From Agroathelia rolfsii (taxonomy: Eukaryota; Basidiomycota; Agaricomycetes; Amylocorticiales; Amylocorticiaceae), in NCBI GenBank assembly GCA_018343915.1, contig JABRWF010000004.1:868001-932000 (forward strand): a stretch of DNA of 64,000 bases, in the 5' to 3' direction. Position 1 is the stretch's first letter. Each line of letters opens with the position of its first letter. A program made the position numbers and the translations under genes. This document shows, in pieces, positions 11,675 to 23,159 of this stretch. The notes beneath the pieces are model-generated. The model saw only the letters and a program-made list of their open reading frames with translations, was not told where the DNA came from and did not search any database.

Positions 11675-13174
11675 TGCTAATTCGGATGCGTGATCGTGTT
11701 AGACTGTGTTAGTAGATAAGGCGAAAATTTGGTCCAAGTGCTAAAAACCTGCACTTTTACACTGCAAGTCTATGGAGCACTTCCTTGTAAAAGAATGAAC
11801 TGGTCAGGGATATCTTCTTATCAAAAAGAATGACACATGACTCATCTCATGAAATAGCTATGCACATGGCACGTAGCATCGATAGTCGTGGCCTAATGGG
11901 AGTGGGAAGCATAGCGGCAACTTAGTCATCGATTTGTATCAAAGAACCTGCACTACACCGGTAAGTTAAGCCGAGACTGATGTTCTTAGGTTAGGCCACA
12001 TATCTTGCTACATATACTGTTGTGGTCATCCAAGCTGACTTGCACTTACAGTTGAACCTTTGATGGTCCATGCATAACCTATAATTCCCTATTTGTTTCC
12101 GACCCCTCCTAATCTACATAGCCTTATTTAGAAAAGATCGCATTTTTCGCCTACAGTTTGGCCCAGTGTTACGTGGGAAATGCCAAGTAAGGACGATTTT
12201 TACGATCATTTAATATTCATTGCCATTTATAGTTATCATGTTGACTGTGCAGCGGTGGCTAGTGGTCATGGATCGTAGGGACATTGAAGACTGTATTTGT
12301 AGTTTTGAAGCTTCAATAACCAATACCGGGAGCATAAATGCGAGTTCCTTTGTTTCCCATAACCTTTCCTAATGTATATTGTCTTGGCACTACAGATTAT
12401 ATTAGGGGTTCGACCGTAGCATGTTTATGTTTTGAGCGGATCTCATGGCACTCGTAAGAATGCCCCCCCCCCTATATGAGCTCTAGTATCCTAGTCACCT
12501 GAACACAGTTTATTACGACATTGCATACTAATCATGCTATGTTGGGATGAACACGCTTTTCATTCCAAAATACATGTTGGTGGGTCGCTATGCAATCATG
12601 AATGTTTATTTATTTATTCAAGCCCTAGCTGCATGGTCCAGTCAACTTCCTTCAGTCGGCAATAAAACGTCGATTTAGTACTTGGTCAGCAGGCATTTAC
12701 CTTCTTTTCTACAGTCTTCCGCTATCCATGATCCAAATATCTTCTATTCAATTACATTTCCCTTCTTTTTAGTGTGATAGAACATTTATCTTGCAGTTAT
12801 ACTCATGAAAGATTACAGTACAACTTCATACTTTTTTCATTTTTGCATTCCACCAGTACAGGCTGTACAGTGTGCTCTAGCTGATTGTAAATCAGAGCCT
12901 TTGCTCTTCCAGTGAATGCCAAGAGCTTTTGATATTGGTCAAAAATGACCAGAGTGCTGCCAGTCCTAGAGCAATAGATTTGAGTACTACTCATCACACC
13001 GGTCTATGCGGGTTTCGGAGATGCCGGTCCGCCGTGCCGCTGATAGAGAGATGACAGCATTGGTTCCCACCGTCATCGAATACCCAATAGTAGACCCGAA
13101 ATCTCCCAAGCTCCCGGCGCACCCAACGACTTGCACACCATCTTGTTCACTATCTCCCATCATCCCATCCAACC
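11675..13174. other. 1.5 kb divergent intergenic region, no gene seen
   Basis: This lies between the divergent A-T-R reductase (minus) and the glucose-6-phosphate isomerase gene (plus). It is AT-leaning, with a run of about 10 C near 12463-12472. Short frames only, none with family resemblance. It presumably contains both promoters. Confidence 0.6.
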
Positions 13175-15366
13175 ATGAGCGGAAAGCTAGCAACAGGTAA
13201 GAGCTCTCTTCAGTTGGTTCTCAGCGATCTCGCTATATTATCTTGGTCATCCATCTATCCAATATTGCTATGACGCACATAACGCGTATAGCAGGCAGTC
13301 CAATCCCTTTGTATTGTAGAAACCTTGAGAGGTAGAGAAGCTCCCTCAAGCTGCCTAGAACTGTGTATAGCACTTATGAGCACGATAAATATATCGTTGG
13401 GTTGCCCTGATATAAGTTATTGATCGTTTCTTTTAACAGAGTATTCGTCATGGAAGAAGCTCCAGTCTACCTACGATTCTGAGCATTCCAAGCTCATCCT
13501 GAGGGAACTTTTTGATCAGGATCCCGCTCGTTTCTCTAGATTCAGCAAGGAGTACACCTCGCCTACCGATCCTTCTACCACTTTCCTCTTGGATTACTCC
13601 AAGAATTTGATCACCGAGCCCATCCTCGCAGATCTTCTTTCCCTGGCTCGTGAGGCGCAGCTCGAGACCTATCGCGACAAGATGTTCTCTGGAGAGCACA
13701 TCAACACGTCCGAGGACCGTGCTGTCCTTCACGTTGCCCTCCGCAATATCGGCGAACAGACATTCTCGATCAACGAGCCTGGTGTCGACGAGGTCGGCCC
13801 CGTCTTGGAGCATATCAAGGTCTTTACCGAGTCCGTTCGCAGCGGTGAATGGAAGGGTTACACCGGCAAAACCATCAAAACTATTGTTAACATCGGTATC
13901 GGTGGGTCCGATCTTGGACCTGTCATGGTCACCGAGGCTCTGAAACCATACAGCAAACGCGATCTTGCTGCCCACTTTGTCTCGAACATCGACGGCACAC
14001 ATCTCGCGGAGACGCTGAGGTCCTGCGATCCAGAGACGACCTTATTCATCATTGCTTCCAAGACGTTCACAACACAGGAAACGATCACTAATGCTGAGAG
14101 CGCGCGCGACTGGTTCTTGGCATCTGCCAAAGACAAGGCTCACGTCGCGAAGCACTTCGTCGCGCTCAGCACCAACACTAAAGCCGTTACCGCCTTTGGT
14201 ATCTCGCAGGAAAACATGTTCCAGTTCTGGGACTGGGTCGGTGGTCGTTACAGTCTGTGGAGCGCCATTGGTTTGTCCATCGCACTTGTTATCGGATACG
14301 ACAACTTCGAACAGCTCCTGAAGGGTGCACACGGAATGGATTTGCACTTCAAGACTGCTCCTTTGGAGGAGAACTTGCCTGTTCTTCTGGCGGTTATTGG
14401 TCTCTGGTACAACGACTTCTATGGTGCTCAGACCCATGCTCTTCTGCCTTACGATCAGTACTTGTACAAGTTCGCCGACTACTTCCAGCAGGTATGAATA
14501 TTTGTATCTGTACCTTATTCAAAAAGAAACTGACTCATTACATCAGGGAGACATGGAATCTAATGGCAAATTCATCACCAAGGGTGGTCAACGTGTAGAT
14601 TACCAGACCGGTGTAAGTCAAAACCATTAGTTGATCAATTGTATATCCTCACTTAATTATATGCAGCCGATCATTTGGGGTGCCGCAGGGACCAACGGAC
14701 AGCATTCGTTCTACCAGCTTGTGCACCAGGGTACCAAGCTCATCCCTGCCGATTTCATCGCACCAGCGACGACCCACAACCCAATCGCCAACTCTAAGCA
14801 TCACCGTATCCTTCTCTCCAACTTCTTTGCGCAGCCTGAGGCGTTAGCATTTGGCAAGACCGAGGAGCAAGTCAGGAAGGAGCTCGGCAGCGGCGCGAGT
14901 GAGGCCCTCATCAAGAGCAAGGTCTTCGAAGGAAACAGGCCAAGCAACTCGATCATTTTCCCTCTCTTGACCCCGTCTACTCTTGGTAAGAAGATCCAAT
15001 TACTAGATCGAGATTATTTCCGAGCCAAAAATATCAGGTGCCCTTATTGCTTTGTATGAGCACAAAATCTTCACGCAGGGTGTCATTTGGGGCATCAACT
15101 CGTTTGGTACGTTGCTCTGAAATTATAGAGCGTCATTTCAGCTATTTGATACCCTTCCCCATTTTTCTACGATTAGATCAAATGGGTGTTGAGCTTGGCA
15201 AGGTTCTTGCCAAAGCCATTCTCGCTCAGCTCGAGTCTCCAAATGACGTCAAGGGCCACGACAGCTCTGTAAGCACCTCACAAATGTTAAAGATATAACA
15301 TTACTCATGTAAATTTTACAGACGACTGGCCTGATTCATTACTACCAGAAATACAGGAAGGAATGA
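13175..15366 (+). CDS. PGI1: Glucose-6-phosphate isomerase
   Basis: The enzyme interconverts glucose-6-phosphate and fructose-6-phosphate in cytosolic glycolysis. Seven exons (13175-13196, 13440-14491, 14547-14612, 14667-14985, 15038-15106, 15177-15268, 15322-15366) give about 554 residues, the normal length. Diagnostic stretches are [64 protein letters not shown] (family signature) and [13 protein letters not shown] near the C-terminus. The first coding exon is only 22 nt (MSGKLAT plus one base) and is followed by a 243-nt intron, the longest in the gene; an early long intron is common in highly expressed fungal genes and may carry regulatory signals. Codon choice in the main exon is more C-ending than in its neighbours, consistent with high expression. 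All active-site regions appear intact. Confidence 0.97.
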
Positions 15367-15911
15367 ATTGGAGGTTGTTTGAAAGAAGTGAAATTAAATT
15401 TGTACCAATGAAATCAAAAACGTTTTCTGAACATCATGTACTCCCCTGAAACTCCTGCTACAGATTTTTTTTCATTATTAGTATGATATCTCGATTAGCC
15501 ATTCATAAATCAACATGTAGAGATTTGTGCCTTGAGCTTTTCGTTGCCTTGAATGAAGCGTATTATCGTAGTTCATTAAACATTTATCGATTTGCGCAAG
15601 CGCTCCCTCTTTGCTATACCTCTACATCAATCTGTTCGATTTCGTAAGTTCGAGGTAACCTTATCGCAACGTATCCTGTTGCCTGAATAAAGCCTTCTGA
15701 CAGTTGGGTATATGATGTTGACATTGGGTGTACTGAGTTGCGAAGCAATTATTCGTATGCGTTTGATATTTGCCATGGGAGGGACGTGTGTGTATTTATA
15801 AATATATTCGTACATATGTAGTTTATTGTTAATATTTACTGATCATAATAATACATATAAAATGTTCTTGACTTCTTGTTGCATTATTCCCTTCTATTTC
15901 TTCTACCCTTT
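15367..15911. other. Convergent 3' spacer, AT-rich, nothing recognised
   Basis: Region between the 3' ends of the isomerase (plus) and the membrane protein gene (minus). Strongly AT-rich towards its right side. No coding signal. Confidence 0.6.
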
Positions 15912-16935
15912 TCACTTCCTGTTGGAATGCTCAAAGGGGTTCGTGCCCACGTAGTACTCGGAGTAGACGACCGGATCCTTCTGGTGGGTACGCTTGATCG
16001 CTCCGTTTTCTTCGTCTCTCAGCTGCTTGAAGTAGTAGATACCGGTCCAAATGCACGCGACGCCGAAGTAAAGTGTGGTAAAGACAACAATGCCAATGAT
16101 CGCATACTTATCGATATAGTAGCTTTGTTCGCAGGACTTCAGTAATACACTCATAGGCTCTGGTGCGTTCGGGAATCCGTTTCCGAGGGGGTTCTGTGCC
16201 AAAATATATATATTAGGGAGTGAGTACAAGGGCCGACAGGAGAGAAAGAGGATAAACAGTGGACTGATAACGATGATAGTTGACGTACGACAGATCCAAC
16301 AGTCTTTCTTGCCACTTTCATGCAAGCGTCAATTGCATCTCCCTTGTGACGTATGTGATAGACAAAATGAATAACTCCCGCCGCCGCCAACAAGCCAGCG
16401 TCGATAATATTGATGACAATGTATGCGACTGCGGCAGGAATCTTCCAGCGATGCGAGCGTACCGATGAGAGTAGAACACTGAGGGCTGCAATCGCTCCGA
16501 CAACGATATATGCGATGCCGAATAGTTTGCGCATACGAGCAAGTTCTGAAAATCCGTCATAGTATATGCTAATATTCCTGAGTGTGACCCACTAAACGGG
16601 TGCAAAATTAGCATAGAAGATATTTTAGGAAATATTCATAGGGAAACTGACTGATATTATGACTGTGAGCATGGCTCCAAAACAGCTCACTGTGATATCA
16701 ACGTATCAGCTTCGAAATGCTAAGGCCTGTTGCGGAGGGAGAAAGGACTACCTAGGAATATTCGTTCGCGACCGCGGTCAGATTCATCTAGGTCTTGAAT
16801 ACAGACAAATGTAAGCTCCATGGGGGTATGTATAAGACTACGCAAACGCTTACAATCATGTAGGTCTTTGAGAGAGAACATGGATCGACTTGAATTGTAA
16901 TGATTTGAATGCATATTAACTGAGAAGAGATTCAA
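15912..16935 (-). CDS. Predicted four-helix membrane protein, function unknown
   Basis: Five exons (from 16935 or 16881 to 16854, then 16793-16752, 16689-16652, 16591-16289, 16193-15912) join in phase to 230-248 residues. Four hydrophobic segments are visible: CFGAMLTVIISWVTL, LFGIAYIVVGAIAALSVLL, AYIVINIIDAGLLAAAGVIHF and YAIIGIVVFTTLYFGVACIW. The C-terminal tail is polar and charged (RDEENGAIKRTHQKD). The tetraspan layout resembles small fungal MARVEL-like or unassigned basidiomycete membrane proteins, but I do not recognise a named family. The start is uncertain because several in-frame ATGs lie between 16935 and 16881; the shortest version begins MFSLKDLHDY. Confidence 0.72.
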
Positions 16936-17596
16936 CCGAGAGAGGCCATATTTATGCTCGAACAGTCTAGGGGTTGTCTTGTTACAGGTAAGTAAAGGGA
17001 TGTCGGACGAGCAAGGATTCGGACTTAATTGCCTCCTATATCACAAGTACTCTCGAGAGAACAAGACCGTTTTGATTTCCGATACTTTTGAGTATCATGA
17101 ATAGGAGGCACTCCGAATCTTGTCCATCCGGCATCGAGTGAAGGCGGATGAGAGGGGCAAAGATTGATATTCGAAATGGTGATCACCTAACGGGCCGGCG
17201 GCGCGTCAAGTTGTTGCTCTACCACCAACTTGCAGTTGAAGTATCTTTATCAACTTTCAATTCAGCACGCTGTAAGCTTAAATACGAAGACTCCCGAGAA
17301 GAGATTATACGTGCCCACATCCGCCTCTTTACTGGATCGCTCAGTATTGCATCCTTAAAAATCATCAGTATCTGATACATATCTCGGGCTCAAAGAAATC
17401 AGGCTCCTTCGCGAGACTACATATAGCTTTGACACGGCTCGTCCGAAATTTCTAGTGCTGGATAACGCTTTCGTCAGCACATCAAATACCTGTGATTGGT
17501 ACAGGTTATTGTAATCTAATCGTGCGCTCATGACTTCATTCTGATCTACTCCCTTTCGCCAACTAATTATCTTGTCATCATGGTCGTAGCATCATC
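16936..17596. other. Divergent intergenic region, nothing recognised
   Basis: Separates the minus-strand membrane protein gene from CSN3 on plus. No coding signal; presumably the two promoters. Confidence 0.6.
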
Positions 17597-19683
17597 ATGT
17601 CTTCCATGGCTCAAGATCCCTCTCCACCTCCGCCATCGCCTGAGCACGTCATACAACTGATCAAAGACACAGACTACGCCTCGAATGAAAGCAAACAACA
17701 TCTCGTGCAGACGTTATTACGGATTTCTATCGAACATCCAATCGTTCTATTATCCGGCTCGGTAAATGACGCGAACGGGGGCAGCTCAGACCCGCTGAAT
17801 TTGCTTAATGCACACACCCATACGATAGGGTTGCTATACTTTCTGTAAGGATCACTTGTTGGGTTGGAATGAAGAAATATATCGTCACGTTACTCATGAT
17901 GATATTTAACGAAGGACTGCACGGCTGACAACAGATAATTCCCCATCATTAGAACTGGTGAATGGGTTTTGCGCTCGATTTGATCCTGAACAAGCGAGAT
18001 TAGTGCCAGAGCAAGGCAAGATGAAAACCGCCACGCCGCCAACTGCTCAAATGGCTAACAAGCTTTGTGTAACAGTAACGGCATTTGCTCAAGCATTATC
18101 ATCATCATCTATTGCTGGCGTAAGTGAAGTCACTCTAGTTTGTTATTTAGTTAATGATTTATATAAATGTGAACGATAGCAATACCCAAAGGCAATAATA
18201 CAGCCTCTGTGTGACCTCTTCTTTCGATACGCACCCGATCGTACGACACTTACAACGATTCACATGCCTCTGTTTATCGTACGCGAACATTTTATCAACA
18301 TTATTTTCAACTATAAATGACATTATTTTGTCCATATGCTCAGGCATGCATAGCTTCCGCACATCTCTACCCTATTCTCCCTCTGTTGGCTCGACTACCC
18401 ACATTCGAACGAAATGTCTCTCCAGATATAACACCGACACAGGCGTTGACAACTTACTATCTTGGTGGAATCGCACTCACGATGCTCAAGCGCTGGACAG
18501 AAGCGGCCGATTGGCTTGAGGTCTGTGCGACGTTCCCTGCCATGGGCAACGCTGTAAGCGCCGTACAAGTCGAAGCACTCAAACGTTTAGTCTTGGTCCA
18601 TCTTATTGCATTCGGCAAGGTAAGTGAAAAGTTAGAGGAGGGGGGCAGAAGGAGGTTCCTAGGTATAGGAGAGCTGACTCGTCCTTCTTATATATCATAA
18701 CGCATGTCAGCCGCAACCCACGCCCAAGTATATCAGCGGGGGATTATTACGCATGGTCAAGAATTCATCATACACAACCTTCGCCAGCTATTACCCACTT
18801 CAACGAGACTCATTACGTGCACATGTAGAGAAAGATAACGATTTATACGAGCGGGTGAGCATGATTCTTCGTTTGCATAATGCTTTTCCATCACATGTTC
18901 TGCAATACGTCCTCTGTGTCTTCGGCGGTGCAGCTACCTATGGTGGTGTTATCAACATGTTTACTGACGTTTCCTCTGCCTGTCTGTCCGGGCTATGCAT
19001 GCGAACTCGCTCAGGAATGCACGTTGGGACTTGTCCAGCAGGCGTTAGACCGTGCTCCGCGGTGGGCGATTCAGAAGCTGACAAAAACATACCTCAGTCT
19101 TAGCCTAGCGGACATCCAGCAAGAAGTAGGTCTGGAAAGCGAGGCGAGCGTGCGATCACTACTTCTGAACATGGTAAGCATTTACTCTTGATTTGTTTAG
19201 GCGCCATGAGCGCTCCGTTAGGTCTTCTAGCAGCCCATGTTGCACTTTTTTTGCTGCTGTTGCCGGGAACTTAAATCCATTTGTACTTTAGATCGAAGCA
19301 GATGAAATAAGCGCCACGTTGAGTGCGGATGGTATTGTGACTTTTGCCGAGACGAGTGGTTCTTCAGCCCAGACAGGAAAGTATTCCAAGTCCGAAGTGG
19401 ATAGGCTGTTGGTGGATGCACAAGAACAAGCGGTGCTGCTGGAGCAGCTCGAACTCGAAATCAGTCGTAGTCGAGAATATCTGTCCAAGGTTCGGGTATT
19501 GCCTTTGCTTTGCTTGAGCCATGAGTTGATGTTGTGCTGTTATTATAAACTTGCACCTTGCATGCACGCGGGAACCACGGTCAGGCGGCCAAGATCAAGG
19601 AAGAAGATCGATTCTCCATGCCCGAAGAAGATTTGCTGCGAGGGGGAACTGGCTCAGGCGGTTGGGATGAGGGCGCGTATTGA
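17597..19683 (+). CDS. CSN3: COP9 signalosome subunit 3 (PCI-domain protein)
   Basis: This is a non-catalytic scaffold subunit of the COP9 signalosome. Eight exons (17597-17844, 17915-18119, 18180-18278, 18344-18619, 18711-18854, 19015-19173, 19292-19489, 19585-19683) close in phase to about 475 residues, near the family norm. Recognition rests on FCARFDPEQARLVPEQ in the N-terminal part, ALTTYYLGGIALTMLKRW in the helical-repeat region, and the PCI/winged-helix end: AIQKLTKTYLSLSLADIQQ, LLLNMIEADEISATLSADG. A coiled stretch (LLEQLELEISRSREYL) and the acidic tail GGWDEGAY follow. The last intron could start at 19490 or nine bases later; both keep the frame. It lies about 10 kb from CSN5, the catalytic subunit of the same complex. 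Confidence 0.9.
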
Positions 19684-20140
19684 ACACGAGGAATGTAGGC
19701 ATGATATCCCCCTGAGGTGTATATTAGCTTGGTGTGTGCCAATGCAGTGCTGGCAGAAGAAGCAGGGAGGGTAGTGAGGTAATGGCCATTGACAGAAATA
19801 TAACGGGCTCTATAAGCAAGGCGTGATTTATGCATTTTAATGTCATACGCCATTGATGGTTTTCTGATCATCCACACAGATAGCGTCAGGGGCGGGAGTC
19901 TGCGCACCATAAAAGGCAACTCATAAAAGCACATGAGAGCCAACTTCCATAAAAGATACATCAGTACTCAGGACTCTTACCATATAGGGAAAAAAATTTG
20001 TCACGGTTGCTGACGCGGAGGTGTGTCATCTGGGTTCGGTATCGAACCAGCTGAGAAAGAAGCATTCCAACATGGGCTCAAATCTACCTAGCGAAATCGA
20101 TATAAGATCCCAGAAACCTCCCAGGTAATTCCCCAGATAC
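19684..20140. other. Tandem intergenic region, nothing recognised
   Basis: Spacer between CSN3 and the quinone reductase gene, both on plus. Frames on the minus strand here have no family resemblance. Confidence 0.55.
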
Positions 20141-20995
20141 ATGAGCTGTCTTCCCTGTTTCCCCTCCAAGAAGACTCAGAGCCACTTCGACGACCAACCC
20201 GCAAAACCCTCTCAACCCACTGCACCTGCTCCCAAGACAGTACAACAAGAATCAGTAAAGATGGCCGGTCCCAAGGTTGCGATTATCATCTACACCCTCT
20301 ATGGCCATGTTGCCAAGCGTGGGTCTTTTTTATATATATTCTCGTTATTATACAATATTAATTCTTTTTCAGTCGCTGAAGCTGAGAAGAAGGGCATCGA
20401 GGAGGCTGGTGGCTCTGCTGAGATCTTCCAGATCTCCGAGACCCTTTCTGAAGAAATCCTGGCCAAGATGCACGCACCCTCCAAGCCTGACTACAAGGTG
20501 ATCGAGCCATCCAAGCTCCCAGAGTTTGATGCGTTCCTCTTTGGTATTCCCACTCGTTATGGCAACTTCCCTGCTCAGTGGAAGGTAAAAAGTCTCTTTC
20601 TTCAGACATCACACATGTATGATGCTTATATTACATTCCTTGTTTCATTACAGGCCTTCTGGGACGCTACTGGCCAGCTTTGGGCTAGTGGTGCTCTCGC
20701 TGGGAAGTACGCTAGCGTCTTTGTCTCCACAGCTGGCCTCGGTGGTGGCCAGGAGACGACGGCTATCAACTCGATCTCGACGCTCGTGCACCACGGCATC
20801 ATCTATGTCCCCCTGGGTTATGCCTCCGCCTTTGGCCAGCTCACAAATCTCGATTCCGCCCACGGTGGCTCGCCATGGGGTGCTGGTGGTCTCGCGGGCG
20901 CTGATGGCTCACGCCAGCCGTCGGCCCTCGAGCTCGAGATCGCGACGATCCAGGGCAAGTCATTCTACAACACACTCAAGAAGGTTACCTTTTAG
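20141..20995 (+). CDS. WrbA/Pst2-type NAD(P)H:quinone oxidoreductase (flavodoxin-like)
   Basis: The enzyme binds FMN and reduces quinones by two electrons, protecting against redox stress. Three exons (20141-20318, 20373-20584, 20654-20995) give 243 residues. The flavodoxin fold starts at residue 42 (MAGPKVAIIIYTLYGHVAK). It contains FGIPTRYGNFPAQWK, WASGALAGKYASVF, GGGQETTAINSISTLVHHG and the PWGAGGLAGADGSRQPS loop, all typical of WrbA. Ahead of it is a Pro/Thr/Gln-rich extension beginning MSCLPCFPSKK. Such extensions occur in basidiomycete members, and the two Cys close to the start could be palmitoylated, which would place the protein on a membrane as proposed for yeast Ycp4. That part is inference. 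Confidence 0.93.
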   Translation: MSCLPCFPSKKTQSHFDDQPAKPSQPTAPAPKTVQQESVKMAGPKVAIIIYTLYGHVAKRGSFLYIFSLLYNINSFSVAEAEKKGIEEAGGSAEIFQISETLSEEILAKMHAPSKPDYKVIEPSKLPEFDAFLFGIPTRYGNFPAQWKVKSLFLQTSHMYDAYITFLVSLQAFWDATGQLWASGALAGKYASVFVSTAGLGGGQETTAINSISTLVHHGIIYVPLGYASAFGQLTNLDSAHGGSPWGAGGLAGADGSRQPSALELEIATIQGKSFYNTLKKVTF

Positions 20996-21842
20996 GCAAC
21001 CAACCCGAGAATGATGAGCATTTTAAGAGATAATCAAAATATATTTTCCCTTTTTCCTCTGTACTCTTGGCATTCTTAGTACATGTAATTGACAATATAT
21101 CCTATAATGTAGTTATAAAAAAAAGGATCTTGTAAAATGTGTGATAAAACGCACGGTTGAAAAGTGCGTAATGTACTAACGAATGATATAGAGCTACTAC
21201 TTTGGTAACGACTTATTCAGACCAAGTTTCATTTTATGCGCATATGGCCAGCCTCTGGGACTGCCATCATCCCATTGGTTCTCCGAGAGAAATGAAATTG
21301 TTGTTATATACATTGGCAAACTGCGGTATTGATCACAGACCAATCGGGATAACTTGTTTAGGCTTATAATGTGGATCTATGCACTTGCAGTGGATCTATC
21401 ATGTTCTGCTTACCTGGTTGCGCAATGAACTCAAGCAAGCCAGGTTGTACCGGCCCTTGAAACCTGAAGGCCAGAAGGAAAACGACTAGCAGGTATCACA
21501 TTTCCACAGGCATTCGAACGATCTTGCGTGATGGTGCTATGATATTGGCGGCAGTTCAACTTCACTTACGATCAATATGGACATTAGTCTCGATTTGAAC
21601 TATCATCGATGCATAATCAGCTTATGGTCAAGATCAAATCATTACGGTTATTGACCGCCGTTGATTGCTCCCTTCAACGAGCGCAAGATTACCCACTAGT
21701 GCGTATTTCATCGGTCCGGAAATATACGTAATACATAGGTACAAAATAAATAACAGGAAACCTAATATGTGGATAAAATATGCTAGAAATATAATCATAA
21801 AGTACGATGGATCAAATATGACTCGTATCATTCTAAATCTCT
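20996..21842. other. Convergent 3' spacer, nothing recognised
   Basis: About 850 bp between the quinone reductase (plus) and the CmcJ-like gene (minus). AT-rich patches, no coding signal. Confidence 0.55.
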
Positions 21843-22808
21843 CTACTCGGCATCAAACACGAGCGCGCGAACTTCGATGGACTGCCTCTGAGGTGCATGC
21901 GCTGGACTTGTACTGTCCAGAAACGCCGTATGAGGCGTCAACCTCGCCACGTCTTCACGCGAATCGAAGCACTTAATGAGAGTCACCTCTTCTGGTGTCT
22001 GGCCTGAGAGATAGTACCACCGATGTTCGGGCGAGTGCCGTACGCTGAGTGTCGCACCCTCTCGATCTGGATAGATATGTGCCGTGGGAATGAGGTCCTT
22101 AGATGCATTTAGCGATCGATAGTCGGCGACAGCCAGGGGGCTGTGTGCGACGGCATTGGCAATGGGCCGCCAGACGTTGATAATTCGTACACGAGATTTA
22201 AGCAGACGGTCAGCGTCCTCTGGTAGGTGATGACGGACACGGGCAACGCTGGCTTCAGTAGTTTGATCAACGTGGACTCTTTGCTAGTAGGAGGAAAAGT
22301 AAAAGTCAGTCCAGAACCACGGTGGTGCATCATGAGTAAGTCAACTTACCACAGGGCCTCTCTTGAGGGCTGCCTCGCGTGTGTCCTGTTCGCCTGTGCG
22401 TCTGTTTGATAGTTATGAGCTAGAAGTTCTCGAGAATCTTCAAGAGTTATCTTACCGGATAGTATGATCAAAGATGAAAACCTTCTTGGCACCAGTCTCT
22501 TTCTTCAAGAGCTCCTCGACCTCTTTATAATACCCATCTTTGACCTTATCTTCGTCGGTAAAGTCCTTCTCAACACTTGGGGAATAAATAAACTGGAAAC
22601 CAGTAATGTCCAGGCCGACTGTGTCTTCCTTTCCACGTATATCATGGACTGTTGCGAGATGAGGTTCTTCTTGGAGATTTGTCTTGGGCACGCCAGTTGG
22701 AGGCTCGTTAACATAGTAGTATGGACGGGATTGGCCGAGAGCGGCAATGTCCAAATAGTTCAAGCTTGCCTGAACATCATGGGGAGCAAGTACAGCGGCG
22801 ATAGCCAT
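21843..22808 (-). CDS. CmcJ/GA4-desaturase-like family protein
   Basis: Three exons (22808-22456, 22401-22350, 22283-21843) give 281 residues. The family (CmcJ, AsaB, GA4 desaturase-like) is widespread in fungi, often near secondary-metabolism genes, and is related to Fe(II)/2-oxoglutarate oxygenases or annotated as methyltransferase-like. Recognisable elements are ALGQSRPYYYVNEPPTGVP near the start, VFIFDHTIRR around residue 115, RVRIINVWRPIANAV, SPLAVADYRSL and the near-terminal HRWYYLSGQTPEEVTLIKC followed by FDSREDVARLTPHTAF. No other biosynthetic gene adjoins it, so its substrate is open. The start at 22808 is the first ATG of the open frame and fits the family N-terminus. Confidence 0.85.
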
Positions 22809-23159
22809 TGGGAAGTATAGATATTAGGGATGTTAGCGGTTGAGTTCAGTGGTGTCTGAGTCGTAAGATTGAGATGGGGACAAGGAGGATCTATGAGGTC
22901 ATGTTTTTATATCTGGTCAAAGCGGGCTGATTCAGCACGGATAGAGATTTTAAAATTCATTGTGTATTATGTACTAGGACCATATCATTTGTAAGAATCG
23001 GCCTTGGTAAGGTCGTATGAGTCGTTGGGAAGCCAGAATGGCCTCACTGTGACGCCATGGGCCTCGTCTTATGTAATCACATGATCGACCGGGCAACTCA
23101 TCATCTCGTCAGCAGGTCATGCTCACTGCCGGGCACTGACAGGCTGCTTGCTGCTTGCC
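22809..23159. other. Divergent promoter region, nothing recognised
   Basis: 350 bp between two divergently transcribed genes; no coding signal. Confidence 0.55.

Noticed and set aside
12000..13000. Possible small genes upstream of the isomerase
   Set aside because: Only frames under 70 residues with no family resemblance or paired splice sites.
22464..22820. 118-residue frame on plus opposite the CmcJ-like gene
   Set aside because: It is the antisense shadow of the first exon of the recognised minus-strand gene.
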